DNA of 64,000 nt. Origin: Pleomorphochaeta sp963678575. GTDB lineage: Bacteria; Spirochaetota; Spirochaetia; Sphaerochaetales; Sphaerochaetaceae. Below the pieces are notes generated by a model, which was given only the letters and a program-made list of their open reading frames with translations, was not told the origin of the DNA and did not search any database. The position numbers and the translations under genes are program-made. The stretch lies in contig CAXXHV010000002.1 in NCBI GenBank assembly GCA_963678575.2, forward strand, positions 1,798,001 to 1,862,000, read 5' to 3'. Shown here piece by piece: positions 27,663 to 36,890 of the stretch (positions are counted from its first letter, which is position 1; the number at the start of each line of letters is the position of its first letter).

Positions 27663-28226
27663 ATGATTAAAGCAGGTCAAATTGATAAAGGAACCGCACT
27701 ACTTATTAAAGGACAACCTTTCGTTTGCATCGATAGAGAATTCGTCAATCCAGGAAAAGGTTCAGCATTTGTTCGTTTAAAATTAAAGAATCCAGGAACT
27801 GGTCAAATTTTATCAGAAACCATGAAAAGCCAAGATAACGCAGAAGATATCACAGTTGAAGATCGTGATTGTCAATATTTATATAATGACGGCGAATCTT
27901 TCCACTTAATGTTAACCGAAACATACGATCAAATTGAAGTTCCAATGGCTAACTTTCCTGACTATGAATACTTAATGAAAGATGGCGAAACATATCGTTG
28001 TACTTTCTGGGAAGCCCAATTATTAGACATTCAAATTCCAAGTAAAGTTGTATTTTTAGTTGCTGAAGCAGAAGAAGCAATTAAAGGTGATACTGTTCAA
28101 GGTGCTACAAAATATGTAACAACAGAAACAGGCTTAAAAGTTAAATGTCCAATCTTTATCAAACAAGGTGAAAAAATTAGAGTAAATACTGAAACTAAAG
28201 AATACTTAGAAAGAGTAAATAGTTAA
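27663..28226 (+). CDS. efp: Translation elongation factor P
   Basis: Relieves ribosome stalling at polyproline. 187 residues, three beta-barrel domains. The tip of domain I reads FVNPGKGSAF, so Lys32 is the site expected to receive beta-lysine from EpmA. Codon use is richer in CGT and ATC than that of its neighbours, as expected for a highly expressed gene. An AGAGGTAA ribosome site precedes the ATG at 27663. Confidence 0.97.
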   Translation: MIKAGQIDKGTALLIKGQPFVCIDREFVNPGKGSAFVRLKLKNPGTGQILSETMKSQDNAEDITVEDRDCQYLYNDGESFHLMLTETYDQIEVPMANFPDYEYLMKDGETYRCTFWEAQLLDIQIPSKVVFLVAEAEEAIKGDTVQGATKYVTTETGLKVKCPIFIKQGEKIRVNTETKEYLERVNS

Positions 28227-28249
28227 TTTTCTTTTTTTCATCCAATTTA

Positions 28250-28290
28250 AAGGCTATTACAAATATTTGTAATAGCCTTATTTTTATTCA
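28250..28290 (+). terminator. Terminator after efp
   Basis: Perfect 15-bp inverted repeat (28250-28264 with 28265-28279, no spacer, so the centre must open), then ATTTTTATT. It lies between convergent genes and may act both ways. Confidence 0.8.
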
Positions 28291-28302
28291 TTTAAATATT
28301 AA

Positions 28303-29610
28303 TTATTTATTCATTTCAATAGGATCATCTTCGGGTTCTCCACGATGAACTCCTCTCATGAGTATAAATGCAATCCCCATATTTATAGCAGCATATACAA
28401 ATAAGCTTTGATGGCCAAATAAATCAATACAGAAACCTGTTATTGGTGGAGATATAATTGAAGCTAACTGGCTAAAGAAATAATACAAACCTGTATAAAT
28501 TCCCATAGTTTTATAATCAGCCATTTGCCAAAGCATCGGGAAACTGTTAGTAATTACTGTAACCCAAAAAATTCCAAATAAAAACAATAATCCCCAGAAT
28601 GTATATTGTCTAAAAGACTGAGATGAATTTTGAGTTAGCCCATTGTGTGCAAAAACAGCCAATAAAACAATTACTAATGCAAATAAGGCAAATCTGATAG
28701 TTTTCCTTCTTCCTATTTTATGAGCAAGTTTACCAGAAGGAATAGCAAAAATAGCATAAGCAATACCAACCATTCCAGCCGCTAATGAAGCAGTTCCTTG
28801 ACTTGTATGTAATACTTCAACACTATATAAACCAACAAAAGGAAGAACACCTTGATAAGCAATAAACCAGAATAATAATGATAATAAAATGAATAAAGCA
28901 CTCTTATCTTTTTCTCCAAAAATCACTTTTATGCTTTTTAAAATTGGAACTTTTTCTTCATCATCACTTTCTTCTCTATAATTACCATTTTTTTCTTTGA
29001 CAAAAATAAATAAAAGAATTGCAGCAATTAAAACTAAAATACTTGCAGTTGGGAATGCTAATATATTTTCATAAGACTTATTTTTAATTGTAAGTGGAAC
29101 ATCCATTAATCTAGCAAGACCAACAGTTCCAACAATAGTAGCAATTCCACCCATTGTATTTATTACACCATTAGCTTCAGATCTTACTTCTCCTGGTACC
29201 ATATCTGGCATTAATGCAACAATAGGTCCTCTAACAGCTTGTTTAAACAAATTAAGTAAAAATACTGCAGCAATTAACAACCATAAAGCATAAAGTGCAG
29301 AAAAAGGTATTAAACCAAAAGTTACAGCAGTTAAAGGAAGTAAAACAATAATAAATGGCATTCTTCTACCTATTGGTGTTCTTGTTCTATCACTTAATGC
29401 ACTAAAGATTGGGATTAAAAAAATTGCTAAGATATTATCAAATGTCATTATTGACCCAATTAAACCTTTGGATTCAATATATTTTGATAAAAAAATTGGT
29501 ACATATGTATCATAGAGAGGGTCCATTAAACCCATAGTAAAAAAACCAAGGCCAATTAAAAAAGTCGTTAAATAATAGCCCGACAAACCTTTTTTCTTTT
29601 CAGTTGCCAT
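28303..29610 (-). CDS. MFS sugar transporter (GPH/SLC45-like)
   Basis: Membrane transporter of 435 residues with about 12 hydrophobic segments. The cytoplasmic loop SALSDRTRTPIGRRMPFI resembles the glycoside-pentoside-hexuronide and SLC45 sugar symporters. Given the nearby uxa genes, a uronate or oligo-uronide substrate is possible, but that is inference from position. ATG at 29610 has GAGGTG six bases upstream; the longer GTG start overlaps that site. It separates efp from epmB and is on the opposite strand. Confidence 0.85.
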   Translation of the reverse strand: MATEKKKGLSGYYLTTFLIGLGFFTMGLMDPLYDTYVPIFLSKYIESKGLIGSIMTFDNILAIFLIPIFSALSDRTRTPIGRRMPFIIVLLPLTAVTFGLIPFSALYALWLLIAAVFLLNLFKQAVRGPIVALMPDMVPGEVRSEANGVINTMGGIATIVGTVGLARLMDVPLTIKNKSYENILAFPTASILVLIAAILLFIFVKEKNGNYREESDDEEKVPILKSIKVIFGEKDKSALFILLSLLFWFIAYQGVLPFVGLYSVEVLHTSQGTASLAAGMVGIAYAIFAIPSGKLAHKIGRRKTIRFALFALVIVLLAVFAHNGLTQNSSQSFRQYTFWGLLFLFGIFWVTVITNSFPMLWQMADYKTMGIYTGLYYFFSQLASIISPPITGFCIDLFGHQSLFVYAAINMGIAFILMRGVHRGEPEDDPIEMNK

Positions 29611-29635
29611 ATACAACACCTCAAATTAAAAATAT

Positions 29636-29655
29636 ATTGTATTTTAACATACAAT
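29636..29655. promoter_or_regulatory. Inverted repeat upstream of the MFS transporter
   Basis: ATTGTAT and ATACAAT, 6 bases apart. The TTGTAT half is the same as in the uxaB palindrome, though the spacing differs, so shared GntR control is only a possibility. Confidence 0.4.
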
Positions 29656-29750
29656 TGTTGATAATAGTAAATGTTTTTGAAAAATAACATAATTCTAATA
29701 TTTATTATTAGCACTTGTTAAAAATGAAAAATTATTATAAACCATAAACT

Positions 29751-30791
29751 ATGAAAATTGAAATTCAGAGTTTTGATGAACTAAAAAAACAATATAAATT
29801 AAGTGAAAACGAAAAAGCCTTTAAAGCAAGCAAAAATACACTTCCAGTTTCAATAACTAAACATTATCTTTCATTAATAAACTTAGAAGATGAGAAAGAT
29901 CCTTTGAGAATTCAAGTATTCCCAAATGTATTAGAAGAAAATGAAAATAATCTAGAAGATATTGATCCTCTTTTTGAAATTAACAATTCAAAAAGTTCAA
30001 GACTTATTCATAGATATGAATCACGTGTTGCATTACTTACGACTGATATTTGTCCAATGTATTGTAGACACTGTTTTAGAAGAAGATTTACAGGAAAACT
30101 CCTTGGACCTATTAGCAATAAAGAAATTGAAGACGCTTCACTATATATTCAAAAACATCCTAAAATAACTGAAATATTATTAACCGGTGGCGATCTTCTT
30201 ACATTAACAAACTCAAAATTAGATTTTTTAATTAAAACTTTAAGAGAAAAAAATCCAAAACTAATAATGAGAATATGTACTCGCATGGTAATAACAGCCC
30301 CTTCTAGAATCGATTCTGATTTAATTAGCATTTTTAAAAAATATAAAAGTGCACCATTTTATTTATTAACTCAAATAAATCATCCTAGAGAATTGGATTT
30401 AGAAGCTATAAAAGCAATTAATAAATTTGTAGATGCGGGAATTCCTGCTTTAAATCAATGCGTAATGCTAAAAGGAGTTAACGACGATTTTGATACTATG
30501 GAAGAATTATGTAATAAATTATTATTCAATCGAATAAAACCATATTATGTTTTTCAGGGAGACTTAGTATCTGGAACCTCTCATTTAAGAGTAAATGTTA
30601 ATAGAACAATTGAAATTGAGCGAGAAATGAGGAAAAGGCTTTCAGGACTTGCTATGCCTTCATTTATGATTGATTTACCAAAAGGTGGCGGGAAAGTGCC
30701 TCTTTCTGCCTGCTATTTAAAATCATTTGAAAATAATATTTATACTTTCGAAACTCTGGATGGTGAAGAAAGAGAATATCCTCATATATAA
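29751..30791 (+). CDS. epmB: EF-P beta-lysylation protein, lysine 2,3-aminomutase
   Basis: Radical SAM enzyme that makes (R)-beta-lysine for EF-P. The 346 residues contain the cluster motif CPMYCRHC followed by FRRRF, then ILLTGGD. The C-terminal part keeps the PLP-Lys region typical of the aminomutases. With epmA and efp in the same few kilobases, EpmB is favoured over a fermentative lysine aminomutase, which is also longer. The ATG has no ribosome site; a TATAAA lies 9 bases before it (29736-29741), so a nearly leaderless message is possible. Confidence 0.92.
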   Translation: MKIEIQSFDELKKQYKLSENEKAFKASKNTLPVSITKHYLSLINLEDEKDPLRIQVFPNVLEENENNLEDIDPLFEINNSKSSRLIHRYESRVALLTTDICPMYCRHCFRRRFTGKLLGPISNKEIEDASLYIQKHPKITEILLTGGDLLTLTNSKLDFLIKTLREKNPKLIMRICTRMVITAPSRIDSDLISIFKKYKSAPFYLLTQINHPRELDLEAIKAINKFVDAGIPALNQCVMLKGVNDDFDTMEELCNKLLFNRIKPYYVFQGDLVSGTSHLRVNVNRTIEIEREMRKRLSGLAMPSFMIDLPKGGGKVPLSACYLKSFENNIYTFETLDGEEREYPHI

Positions 30792-30846
30792 AAAAGGTTG
30801 TACCTTATGATAAATAATACCATGTACAACCTTTTTCTTATTAAAA
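30790..30846. terminator. Bidirectional terminator between epmB and the exported hypothetical gene
   Basis: Arms 30790-30803 (A-run then GGTTGTAC) and 30834-30846 (GTACAACC then T-run), 30-base loop. A- and T-runs flank both sides. Confidence 0.7.
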
Positions 30847-30857
30847 TTAAAATCTAA

Positions 30858-32015
30858 CTATTCATTTAATTTTTTTAATGCATCAGCGATAGCATCTTGT
30901 CTAATTTGATCTCTTCTTTCTTCATATTCTTCAGCAGTTAAAGTTTGAACTTGTTTAGAACTGAAGGAAGGGATTGCAATTGATGCAGTTTCACTTATTG
31001 GAGCTTTAGACGCTTCAACAGGTTCTACTTGAGGAACTTGAGCAACAATAGTAGCACTTATTGAATTATCATTTAAATCGACTTTATCATTATTCTCAAC
31101 AACAGGGGTTTGCTCAGCAGTACCTATATCTTTAGTTGCTGAATTCATTACAGCAGTTGCAGCAACATCTTCATTAACACTTGGTTCAACAACAGTAGGT
31201 AAAGCTGCTTCAACAGGTGTAGTTTCTTTAATTGTTGGGACAGGAGGAGCTTCAACAACTGGTTCTTCAATTTTAGGTTCTTCCACCTTAGAGACCACAG
31301 GGGTACTAGCAACCTGTTTAGATAAAGAATCAAGATTAATAGAAGATTCGACATTATCTAATATTATTGGTACTAAATCAGTAATAATTTGATCTCGATA
31401 TTCTAAATATAATTTTTCTGCGACGTCACTAGTTACGGAAGGGCTTGAAACTTCTACTTTTTGAATAAATTGATCTTTATTAGCCTCAATTTGTGCATAA
31501 ACTTGCTCAACAACAACAGGAGTTAACGAATCAACTAATTGAGGTAAATATGAGTTAATATCAATAGAATCTAAAGTATCTTGATATTTATTATCTACTT
31601 GAGTTGTTAAATCTTCATCCAAAGTAGCTCTAAGTGATGTAGATAAATCACTAACTAAAGAAGAAATCTTTTTCTCCATAGCAGGAACAAGAGTTGATGT
31701 TGTGTATTCTTGAACACTTTCTCGAATCACAGACTTATTTGCATCAACTATTAAATTAATAAAAGCTTTATCATTAACTAATGTTTCTTTTATTTTTGGA
31801 GATACAGCACTGGCAAGTTTATCATAATTAATTTCTGGTGGAGCTAATCTAGTAGCAGGCGTTTGAACTTCTAATAGGGGAACTTCTTGACGTTGTTTTG
31901 CTTCATCAATAATGTAGCTTGGGGAACCAGGTCTTGTATACCATAAAGCACCAAAAGCTAAAATAGCTGCACATATTGTAAACACCAAAAAAGAAATACG
32001 TGTTGATCTTTTCAT
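30858..32015 (-). CDS. Membrane-anchored hypothetical protein
   Basis: No family recognised. 385 residues begin with a basic N-terminus and one hydrophobic segment (about 8-26), an uncleaved anchor or signal. Residues about 60-250 are helical with regularly spaced hydrophobics and may be coiled. Residues about 250-345 are rich in Pro, Val, Glu and Ala, as in periplasmic spacers. The C-terminus is a charged helix ending AIADALKKLNE. An envelope role is likely from this layout but no function can be given. The upstream gap (32016-32188) shows no other gene. Confidence 0.75.
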   Translation of the reverse strand: MKRSTRISFLVFTICAAILAFGALWYTRPGSPSYIIDEAKQRQEVPLLEVQTPATRLAPPEINYDKLASAVSPKIKETLVNDKAFINLIVDANKSVIRESVQEYTTSTLVPAMEKKISSLVSDLSTSLRATLDEDLTTQVDNKYQDTLDSIDINSYLPQLVDSLTPVVVEQVYAQIEANKDQFIQKVEVSSPSVTSDVAEKLYLEYRDQIITDLVPIILDNVESSINLDSLSKQVASTPVVSKVEEPKIEEPVVEAPPVPTIKETTPVEAALPTVVEPSVNEDVAATAVMNSATKDIGTAEQTPVVENNDKVDLNDNSISATIVAQVPQVEPVEASKAPISETASIAIPSFSSKQVQTLTAEEYEERRDQIRQDAIADALKKLNE

Positions 32016-32188
32016 AAATTATAATTCCGCTTTAAGTTATTCCTTTAACGGATTCCTCCTATCAATATCTCACCATAAGGTGTATATAATCATATTACTA
32101 GTTAATTATAGCAATATATAGCATATCGGACAAGCTAATAGTAAGTTAATCCCATATTTACAATTAAAAGTATATAAATAAATTATAA

Positions 32189-32773
32189 TTACTTGTTATT
32201 AATAAATATATCACAATATTTATCCACTTGTCGATAAATTTCCTTCTCTGAGCTTTGATTAAATATCTGATATACTTTGCTAACAGCTTTTAGGTTATTA
32301 ATATTTATATCTTTTTGGGCCAATTCTCTTTTAATAAACCAAATCAAATTTCGTTTATCTCTTATTTTTGATCTTTTATATCTTATGAAAAAAGAGGCTT
32401 TTACGAAAATAACATTTGAACAAAGTTCTACTAAGTCCCCTCTTTGCAAAATAGCTGCATTAATAATTACATTTTTATCACTTTCACTAATCAGTTTTAT
32501 GCATAATTGTTTAATATAGGGATGAACAATGCTTTCTAAAAGTTTAAGTTTTTCTTTTGATGAAAAGACAATATTACCTAAACTTCTTCTATCAATTTTA
32601 TCATTAACAATTATTTCCTTTCCAAATTTTTCAATAATTTTATCTTTTTTGTCTTCTAAAGCAATATGCCCTAATTTGTCAGCATCAATTACTAAAAATC
32701 CTTTTTCTTCAAAAACTTTAGCTATTTGATTTTTTCCTGAGCAAGCTTTGCCTGTTAATCCAACAACAATCAT
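32189..32773 (-). CDS. coaE: Dephospho-CoA kinase
   Basis: Last step of coenzyme A synthesis, phosphorylating dephospho-CoA. P-loop GLTGKACSGKN has Asn where most homologues have Ser/Thr, a form I associate with spirochaetal CoaE. DADKLGH, then RRSLGNIVF and the ESIVHPYI block follow in order. ATG at 32773 forms TAATG with the polA stop, and the longer reading of the frame is not needed. 194 residues, normal length. Confidence 0.92.
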   Translation of the reverse strand: MIVVGLTGKACSGKNQIAKVFEEKGFLVIDADKLGHIALEDKKDKIIEKFGKEIIVNDKIDRRSLGNIVFSSKEKLKLLESIVHPYIKQLCIKLISESDKNVIINAAILQRGDLVELCSNVIFVKASFFIRYKRSKIRDKRNLIWFIKRELAQKDININNLKAVSKVYQIFNQSSEKEIYRQVDKYCDIFINNK

Positions 32774-35706
32774 TAATGCATTTCTCCCCAACTTTTACCA
32801 GTTTCAATACTAGTTCTAAGCGGAATAGTTAATTTATAAGCACTTTCAAGTGAACTCTTTAATAACTGATAAACAACTTTTTCTTCTTCTTTGGGAACTT
32901 CTAATATTACTTCATCATGAACTTGAAGCAATAATTTTGATTTCAAGTTATTAGCTTTTAATGCTTTATTAACACGAATCATACCTATTTTCATTATTTC
33001 AGCAGCAGATCCTTGTATTATCGAATTTACAGCAACTCTTTCACTTGCAGCTTTTTCAATTCTGTTTTTACTATTTATTTTAGGAATGTTTCTAACATGT
33101 CCCATCAATGTGACTATTTTTCCTTCTTTTCTTACTTTTGAAATTGTATTATCAATAAAAGAAGCAACATTACTATATCTAGAAAAGTAAGCTTTTATAA
33201 AAGAACTTGCCTCAGATCTTGAAATTGATAGCTCATTTGCTAACCTAAAGGCACTCATTCCATACATAACTCCAAAATTGATAGTTTTGGCAACTCTTCT
33301 CTCATCACTTGTAATATCTGTTAAATCTTTATTGAAAATTAATGAAGCTGTAAATTTATGAACATCTTCACCACTCAAGAAAGCTTGTTGCAAAGCTTTA
33401 TCATTAGCCATATGTGCGAGTACTACTAATTCAATTTGAGAATAGTCTGCACTCATTAAAATGCAACCCTCTTTAGGAACAAAAGCATCTCTAATTTTTC
33501 TGCCTTCGTCACTTCGAATAGGTATATTTTGTAAATTAGGATTAATGGAACTCAATCTACCTGTAGCTGTTCCAAATTGTAAAAATGAAGTATGTATTCT
33601 ATGCGTTTTTTTATTAACTAGAGCTGGGAAAGTATCAACATAAGTTGATTTCAATTTATTTATTGCGCGATAATCTAATATTCTATTAATAATAGGATCT
33701 TGATTTTTTAAACTTTCTAAAACATCAGTAGCAGTTGAATAACCAGTTTTTGTCTTTTTATTTGCAGGCAATTGCTTCTCAACAAATAGAACTTCTTGCA
33801 ACTGTTTTGTAGAATTTAAATTAAACTCATGTCCACTCAATTTATAAATTTCTTTCAAATTTTCATCAATTCTTTGACCAAAAATAGTAGATAACTCGTT
33901 TAATTTTTCTATAGAAACACCTATCCCTTCAAATTCCATATTTGCGAGAATAGTAATAAGAGGCAATTCAATTTCATTCATTACTTGTTTAATGTTTTTA
34001 TCTAATACTTTTGAATAAAATTTATATAATCTAAAGGTAATATCACTATCTTCAGCTGCATAAGCTACCGCTTCTGCTTTTTCAACATCACTAAACAATT
34101 TTCCTTTTTCTACTACTTCTGAAAAAGAAACACAAAGATAATTTAAATATTTTAAAGAGAGTGAATCCATTTTATAGGATGGCGCATCACTTTCATAAAG
34201 CCATGCAGCAATCATTGTATCAAATACAATATTTTTCAATTCAATGCCAAAATTTTTCATTACTTTATAATCATATTTAATATTATGACCTATTATTGCA
34301 ATTGGAGAATCTTCTAAATACTTTTTTAATATTGGAAATATTTCACTTTCCTCATGAATTCTTTTTCCACCACAAACAATTGGAAAATAATAAGCCTCTT
34401 TTACTTTATATGATATAGAAAATCCTACTAATTTAGCTTTCATTGAGTTTTCACTAGTTGTCTCAGTGTCAAAGGCCATGATATTTGTAGTATTAGAAAT
34501 ATCTTTTAAAATAGCTTCAAGTTCTTCAACAGTATCAATTGCTTTTAAATCAGATGCTCCAAGAAGATCATTGTCAGCAATAGCCTCAATATTTTCACTA
34601 GTATCATCTTTATTGATTCTTTCTTCAGTATTATTTGAAAGTTCCTCTAATTGTTCTTTATTCATTAATTTCTTTGCAGCAGCAATTAATGTTTTAGATC
34701 TTTTCTCTTCAAAATATGGAATAATATTTTCAACATTCATATTAAATAAATTATAATTTTCTACATCAAAATCTGTAAATAAGGATTCATCAATTTTAAG
34801 CTTTACAAGTTCTTGGGAGAGGAAAGCATTCTCCTTATTTTCACTTAACTTAGCTTTTACACCCTTACTTAATTCATCGATATGAGAATAAATATTTTCA
34901 AGAGTTTTATATTTATTTAATAAATTAACAGCACCTTTAGGGCCAATTCCTTTTACACCAGGAACATTATCGCTACTATCACCAATTAAAGCTAAATAAT
35001 CAATAATTTGTTCTGGTCTAATAAGAAATTCTTCTTCAACTTCGCTTGACCCAAACAATCTATATTCTTTCTGCCCTTTCTTTGGAGGTCTAAGTGAAAA
35101 CACATGATTATTAACTAGTTGAAGTAAGTCTTTATCTGCAGTAAACATTATTGCATTTAAATTACTTTTAACAGCTTTATCACACAAATATGCTATGATA
35201 TCATCTGCCTCTAATCCAGGTTTTGCTATAGTTGGGATATTTATTTTTTCAAGCAAATCAATAATTACAGGAATTTGATCTTTTAAATCTTGAGGAGCAT
35301 CATCTCTATTTGCTTTATATTCTTCATACATTTCATGTCGAAAAGTAGGCCCTTTAGAATCTAAAGCAACAACCAAATAATGTGGATTATATTTTCTTAT
35401 AACCATAAATAAAGTATTAAAAAAGCCATATATAGCTGAGATATTATTCCCATCTTTATCAAATAAAGGGTTTGTAATAAATCCATAATAGGATCTAAAT
35501 ATTAAACCAAAACCATCAATAATATAGAATTCTTTTCTTTGGCTTTCATCAACATCTAATATTTTAACAACTTCATCTATATCTTGTTTAACAGGTTCAA
35601 CTATTTCCTTTTCCTTTTCAAATTCCATATCTATAGTTGGCATTTCGTTTTTTTCTTGTAAAACTTTTCCATCTTCAAAATCTTTATCGCTAAATAAACT
35701 ATCCAT
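32773..35706 (-). CDS. polA: DNA polymerase I
   Basis: Repair and primer-removal polymerase, 977 residues. After an acidic N-terminal extension of about 57 residues comes the 5'-3' nuclease domain (FYIIDGFGLIFRSYYG, EADDIIAYL, DSSDNVPGVKGIGPKGA), then a 3'-5' exonuclease domain that keeps the acidic metal ligands (FDTETTS, HNIKYDYKVM), and the polymerase domain with SADYSQIELVVLAH, RRVAKTINFGVMYG and QVHDEVILEV. The ATG at 35706 has GGAGG upstream, so the extension is real. It is coupled by TAATG-type overlaps to both neighbours. Confidence 0.97.
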   Translation of the reverse strand: MDSLFSDKDFEDGKVLQEKNEMPTIDMEFEKEKEIVEPVKQDIDEVVKILDVDESQRKEFYIIDGFGLIFRSYYGFITNPLFDKDGNNISAIYGFFNTLFMVIRKYNPHYLVVALDSKGPTFRHEMYEEYKANRDDAPQDLKDQIPVIIDLLEKINIPTIAKPGLEADDIIAYLCDKAVKSNLNAIMFTADKDLLQLVNNHVFSLRPPKKGQKEYRLFGSSEVEEEFLIRPEQIIDYLALIGDSSDNVPGVKGIGPKGAVNLLNKYKTLENIYSHIDELSKGVKAKLSENKENAFLSQELVKLKIDESLFTDFDVENYNLFNMNVENIIPYFEEKRSKTLIAAAKKLMNKEQLEELSNNTEERINKDDTSENIEAIADNDLLGASDLKAIDTVEELEAILKDISNTTNIMAFDTETTSENSMKAKLVGFSISYKVKEAYYFPIVCGGKRIHEESEIFPILKKYLEDSPIAIIGHNIKYDYKVMKNFGIELKNIVFDTMIAAWLYESDAPSYKMDSLSLKYLNYLCVSFSEVVEKGKLFSDVEKAEAVAYAAEDSDITFRLYKFYSKVLDKNIKQVMNEIELPLITILANMEFEGIGVSIEKLNELSTIFGQRIDENLKEIYKLSGHEFNLNSTKQLQEVLFVEKQLPANKKTKTGYSTATDVLESLKNQDPIINRILDYRAINKLKSTYVDTFPALVNKKTHRIHTSFLQFGTATGRLSSINPNLQNIPIRSDEGRKIRDAFVPKEGCILMSADYSQIELVVLAHMANDKALQQAFLSGEDVHKFTASLIFNKDLTDITSDERRVAKTINFGVMYGMSAFRLANELSISRSEASSFIKAYFSRYSNVASFIDNTISKVRKEGKIVTLMGHVRNIPKINSKNRIEKAASERVAVNSIIQGSAAEIMKIGMIRVNKALKANNLKSKLLLQVHDEVILEVPKEEEKVVYQLLKSSLESAYKLTIPLRTSIETGKSWGEMH

Positions 35707-36479
35707 TATTCCTCCAAATCAATTGATAAAGTATCGTAAGAGATTGCCATATTTTCACCTAATAATTTACTATCTCTTTCATGCTTTATCCCATGTGCAA
35801 TATGAGTAAACAAAGTTTGTTTTGCACCAATTTCTTTCGCTACTTCTATAGCTTCTTCTAAGGTGAAATGAGTTTTATGTGCTCTATGTTGAAGTGCATC
35901 TAAAATTAATAAATCTAAATTATTTAAATATTTCATAGTTTCAATAGGAATATTATTACAATCTGTTAAATAAGCGCTATTAAATATCTTATAACCAAAT
36001 ATTTCTAATTTACCATGATTAACAATAAGAGGAGTAATTTCAAAGTCCTCAATATTTACTTTTTCATAAGGCTTTAAAACATTAAGAGATAAATTAGGAA
36101 TATTAGTATTATTCAAAGTTCCCATTTCGATATAAGCAAATCTATTTCTTATTTCTTTTATTGTTTTTTCATCTCCATAAAGTGGTAATGTTCTCATCTT
36201 ATCACTAAAGGATCTCAAATCATCAATACCATTTAAATGATCTGCATGAGTGTGTGTATATAAAACAGATTCAAGATGATTTATTTTAGCTCTTAAACAT
36301 TGAATTCTAAATTCTGGGCCAGTATCTATTACTAAATTTTTATTATTTCTTTCTAATAAAATACTACTTCTAAGTCTATTATCTTTGGGATCGTTAGATA
36401 AACAAGTTTCACAATTACAGCCAATGGAAGGAACCCCATGACTAGTTCCAGAACCTAAAAAAGTAATTCTATAAGACAC
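35706..36479 (-). CDS. Metallo-beta-lactamase-fold phosphodiesterase (PhnP-like)
   Basis: 257-residue hydrolase of the MBL fold. FLGSGTSHGVPSIGCNCETC with its Cys cluster and the metal motif THTHADHLNG place it near the PhnP / cyclic phosphodiesterase group; later His residues in VNHGKLEIFG and FTHIAHG complete the metal sites. The substrate is probably a nucleotide or phosphodiester, not proven. It shares one base with the polA start. Confidence 0.88.
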   Translation of the reverse strand: MSYRITFLGSGTSHGVPSIGCNCETCLSNDPKDNRLRSSILLERNNKNLVIDTGPEFRIQCLRAKINHLESVLYTHTHADHLNGIDDLRSFSDKMRTLPLYGDEKTIKEIRNRFAYIEMGTLNNTNIPNLSLNVLKPYEKVNIEDFEITPLIVNHGKLEIFGYKIFNSAYLTDCNNIPIETMKYLNNLDLLILDALQHRAHKTHFTLEEAIEVAKEIGAKQTLFTHIAHGIKHERDSKLLGENMAISYDTLSIDLEE

Positions 36480-36485
36480 AAATCA

Positions 36486-36746
36486 CTACTCCCCGACAGA
36501 ATTAATTAAATTATTTAATTCATCAGTTTTCAAATCACCTAAAATATCATCAACACTTTGACCTGTTTTCTCTTTAATATTGTCTGAGAGACTTTGCACT
36601 TTTTCCATACTATCTGAGGAAGAAGAAAAACCAACATTTAAATATTTATTACTAAAACTTGGGAAGAAGAAAAAAATAACAAAAAAGGTGATTATTGATA
36701 GAATGAATGGTTTTATAATAAAATCTTTGAATCCAAATTTTTTCAT
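36486..36746 (-). CDS. Small membrane-anchored hypothetical protein
   Basis: 86 residues: a basic start, one hydrophobic helix (about 11-30) and a short acidic, helical tail. GGAG lies upstream of the ATG. It is 6 bases before the MBL-fold gene and so heads the operon MBL-polA-coaE. No family recognised. Confidence 0.6.
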   Translation of the reverse strand: MKKFGFKDFIIKPFILSIITFFVIFFFFPSFSNKYLNVGFSSSSDSMEKVQSLSDNIKEKTGQSVDDILGDLKTDELNNLINSVGE

Positions 36747-36792
36747 ATTTGCTTTTCTCCTAACTCAAATATAGTACCATAAAAATAAAGTA

Positions 36793-36823
36793 ATAGAAAT
36801 AGAATTTTAAATACTATTTCTAT
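36793..36823. terminator. Hairpin, possible second terminator
   Basis: ATAGAAATAG (36793-36802) pairs with CTATTTCTAT (36814-36823); on the minus strand a T-rich stretch follows. It lies after the stronger hairpin at 36846 and before the 86-residue gene. Confidence 0.45.
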
Positions 36824-36845
36824 CAAAAAGGTCTATAAATAAAAT

Positions 36846-36866
36846 AAGGAGGGAAAAACCCTCCTT
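36846..36866 (-). terminator. Terminator after the exported hypothetical gene
   Basis: AAGGAGGG and CCCTCCTT (8 pairs), 5-base loop, then ATTTTATTT on the minus strand. Confidence 0.8.
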
Positions 36867-36890
36867 AATACTAAGTAGTTGTCTTATTTA

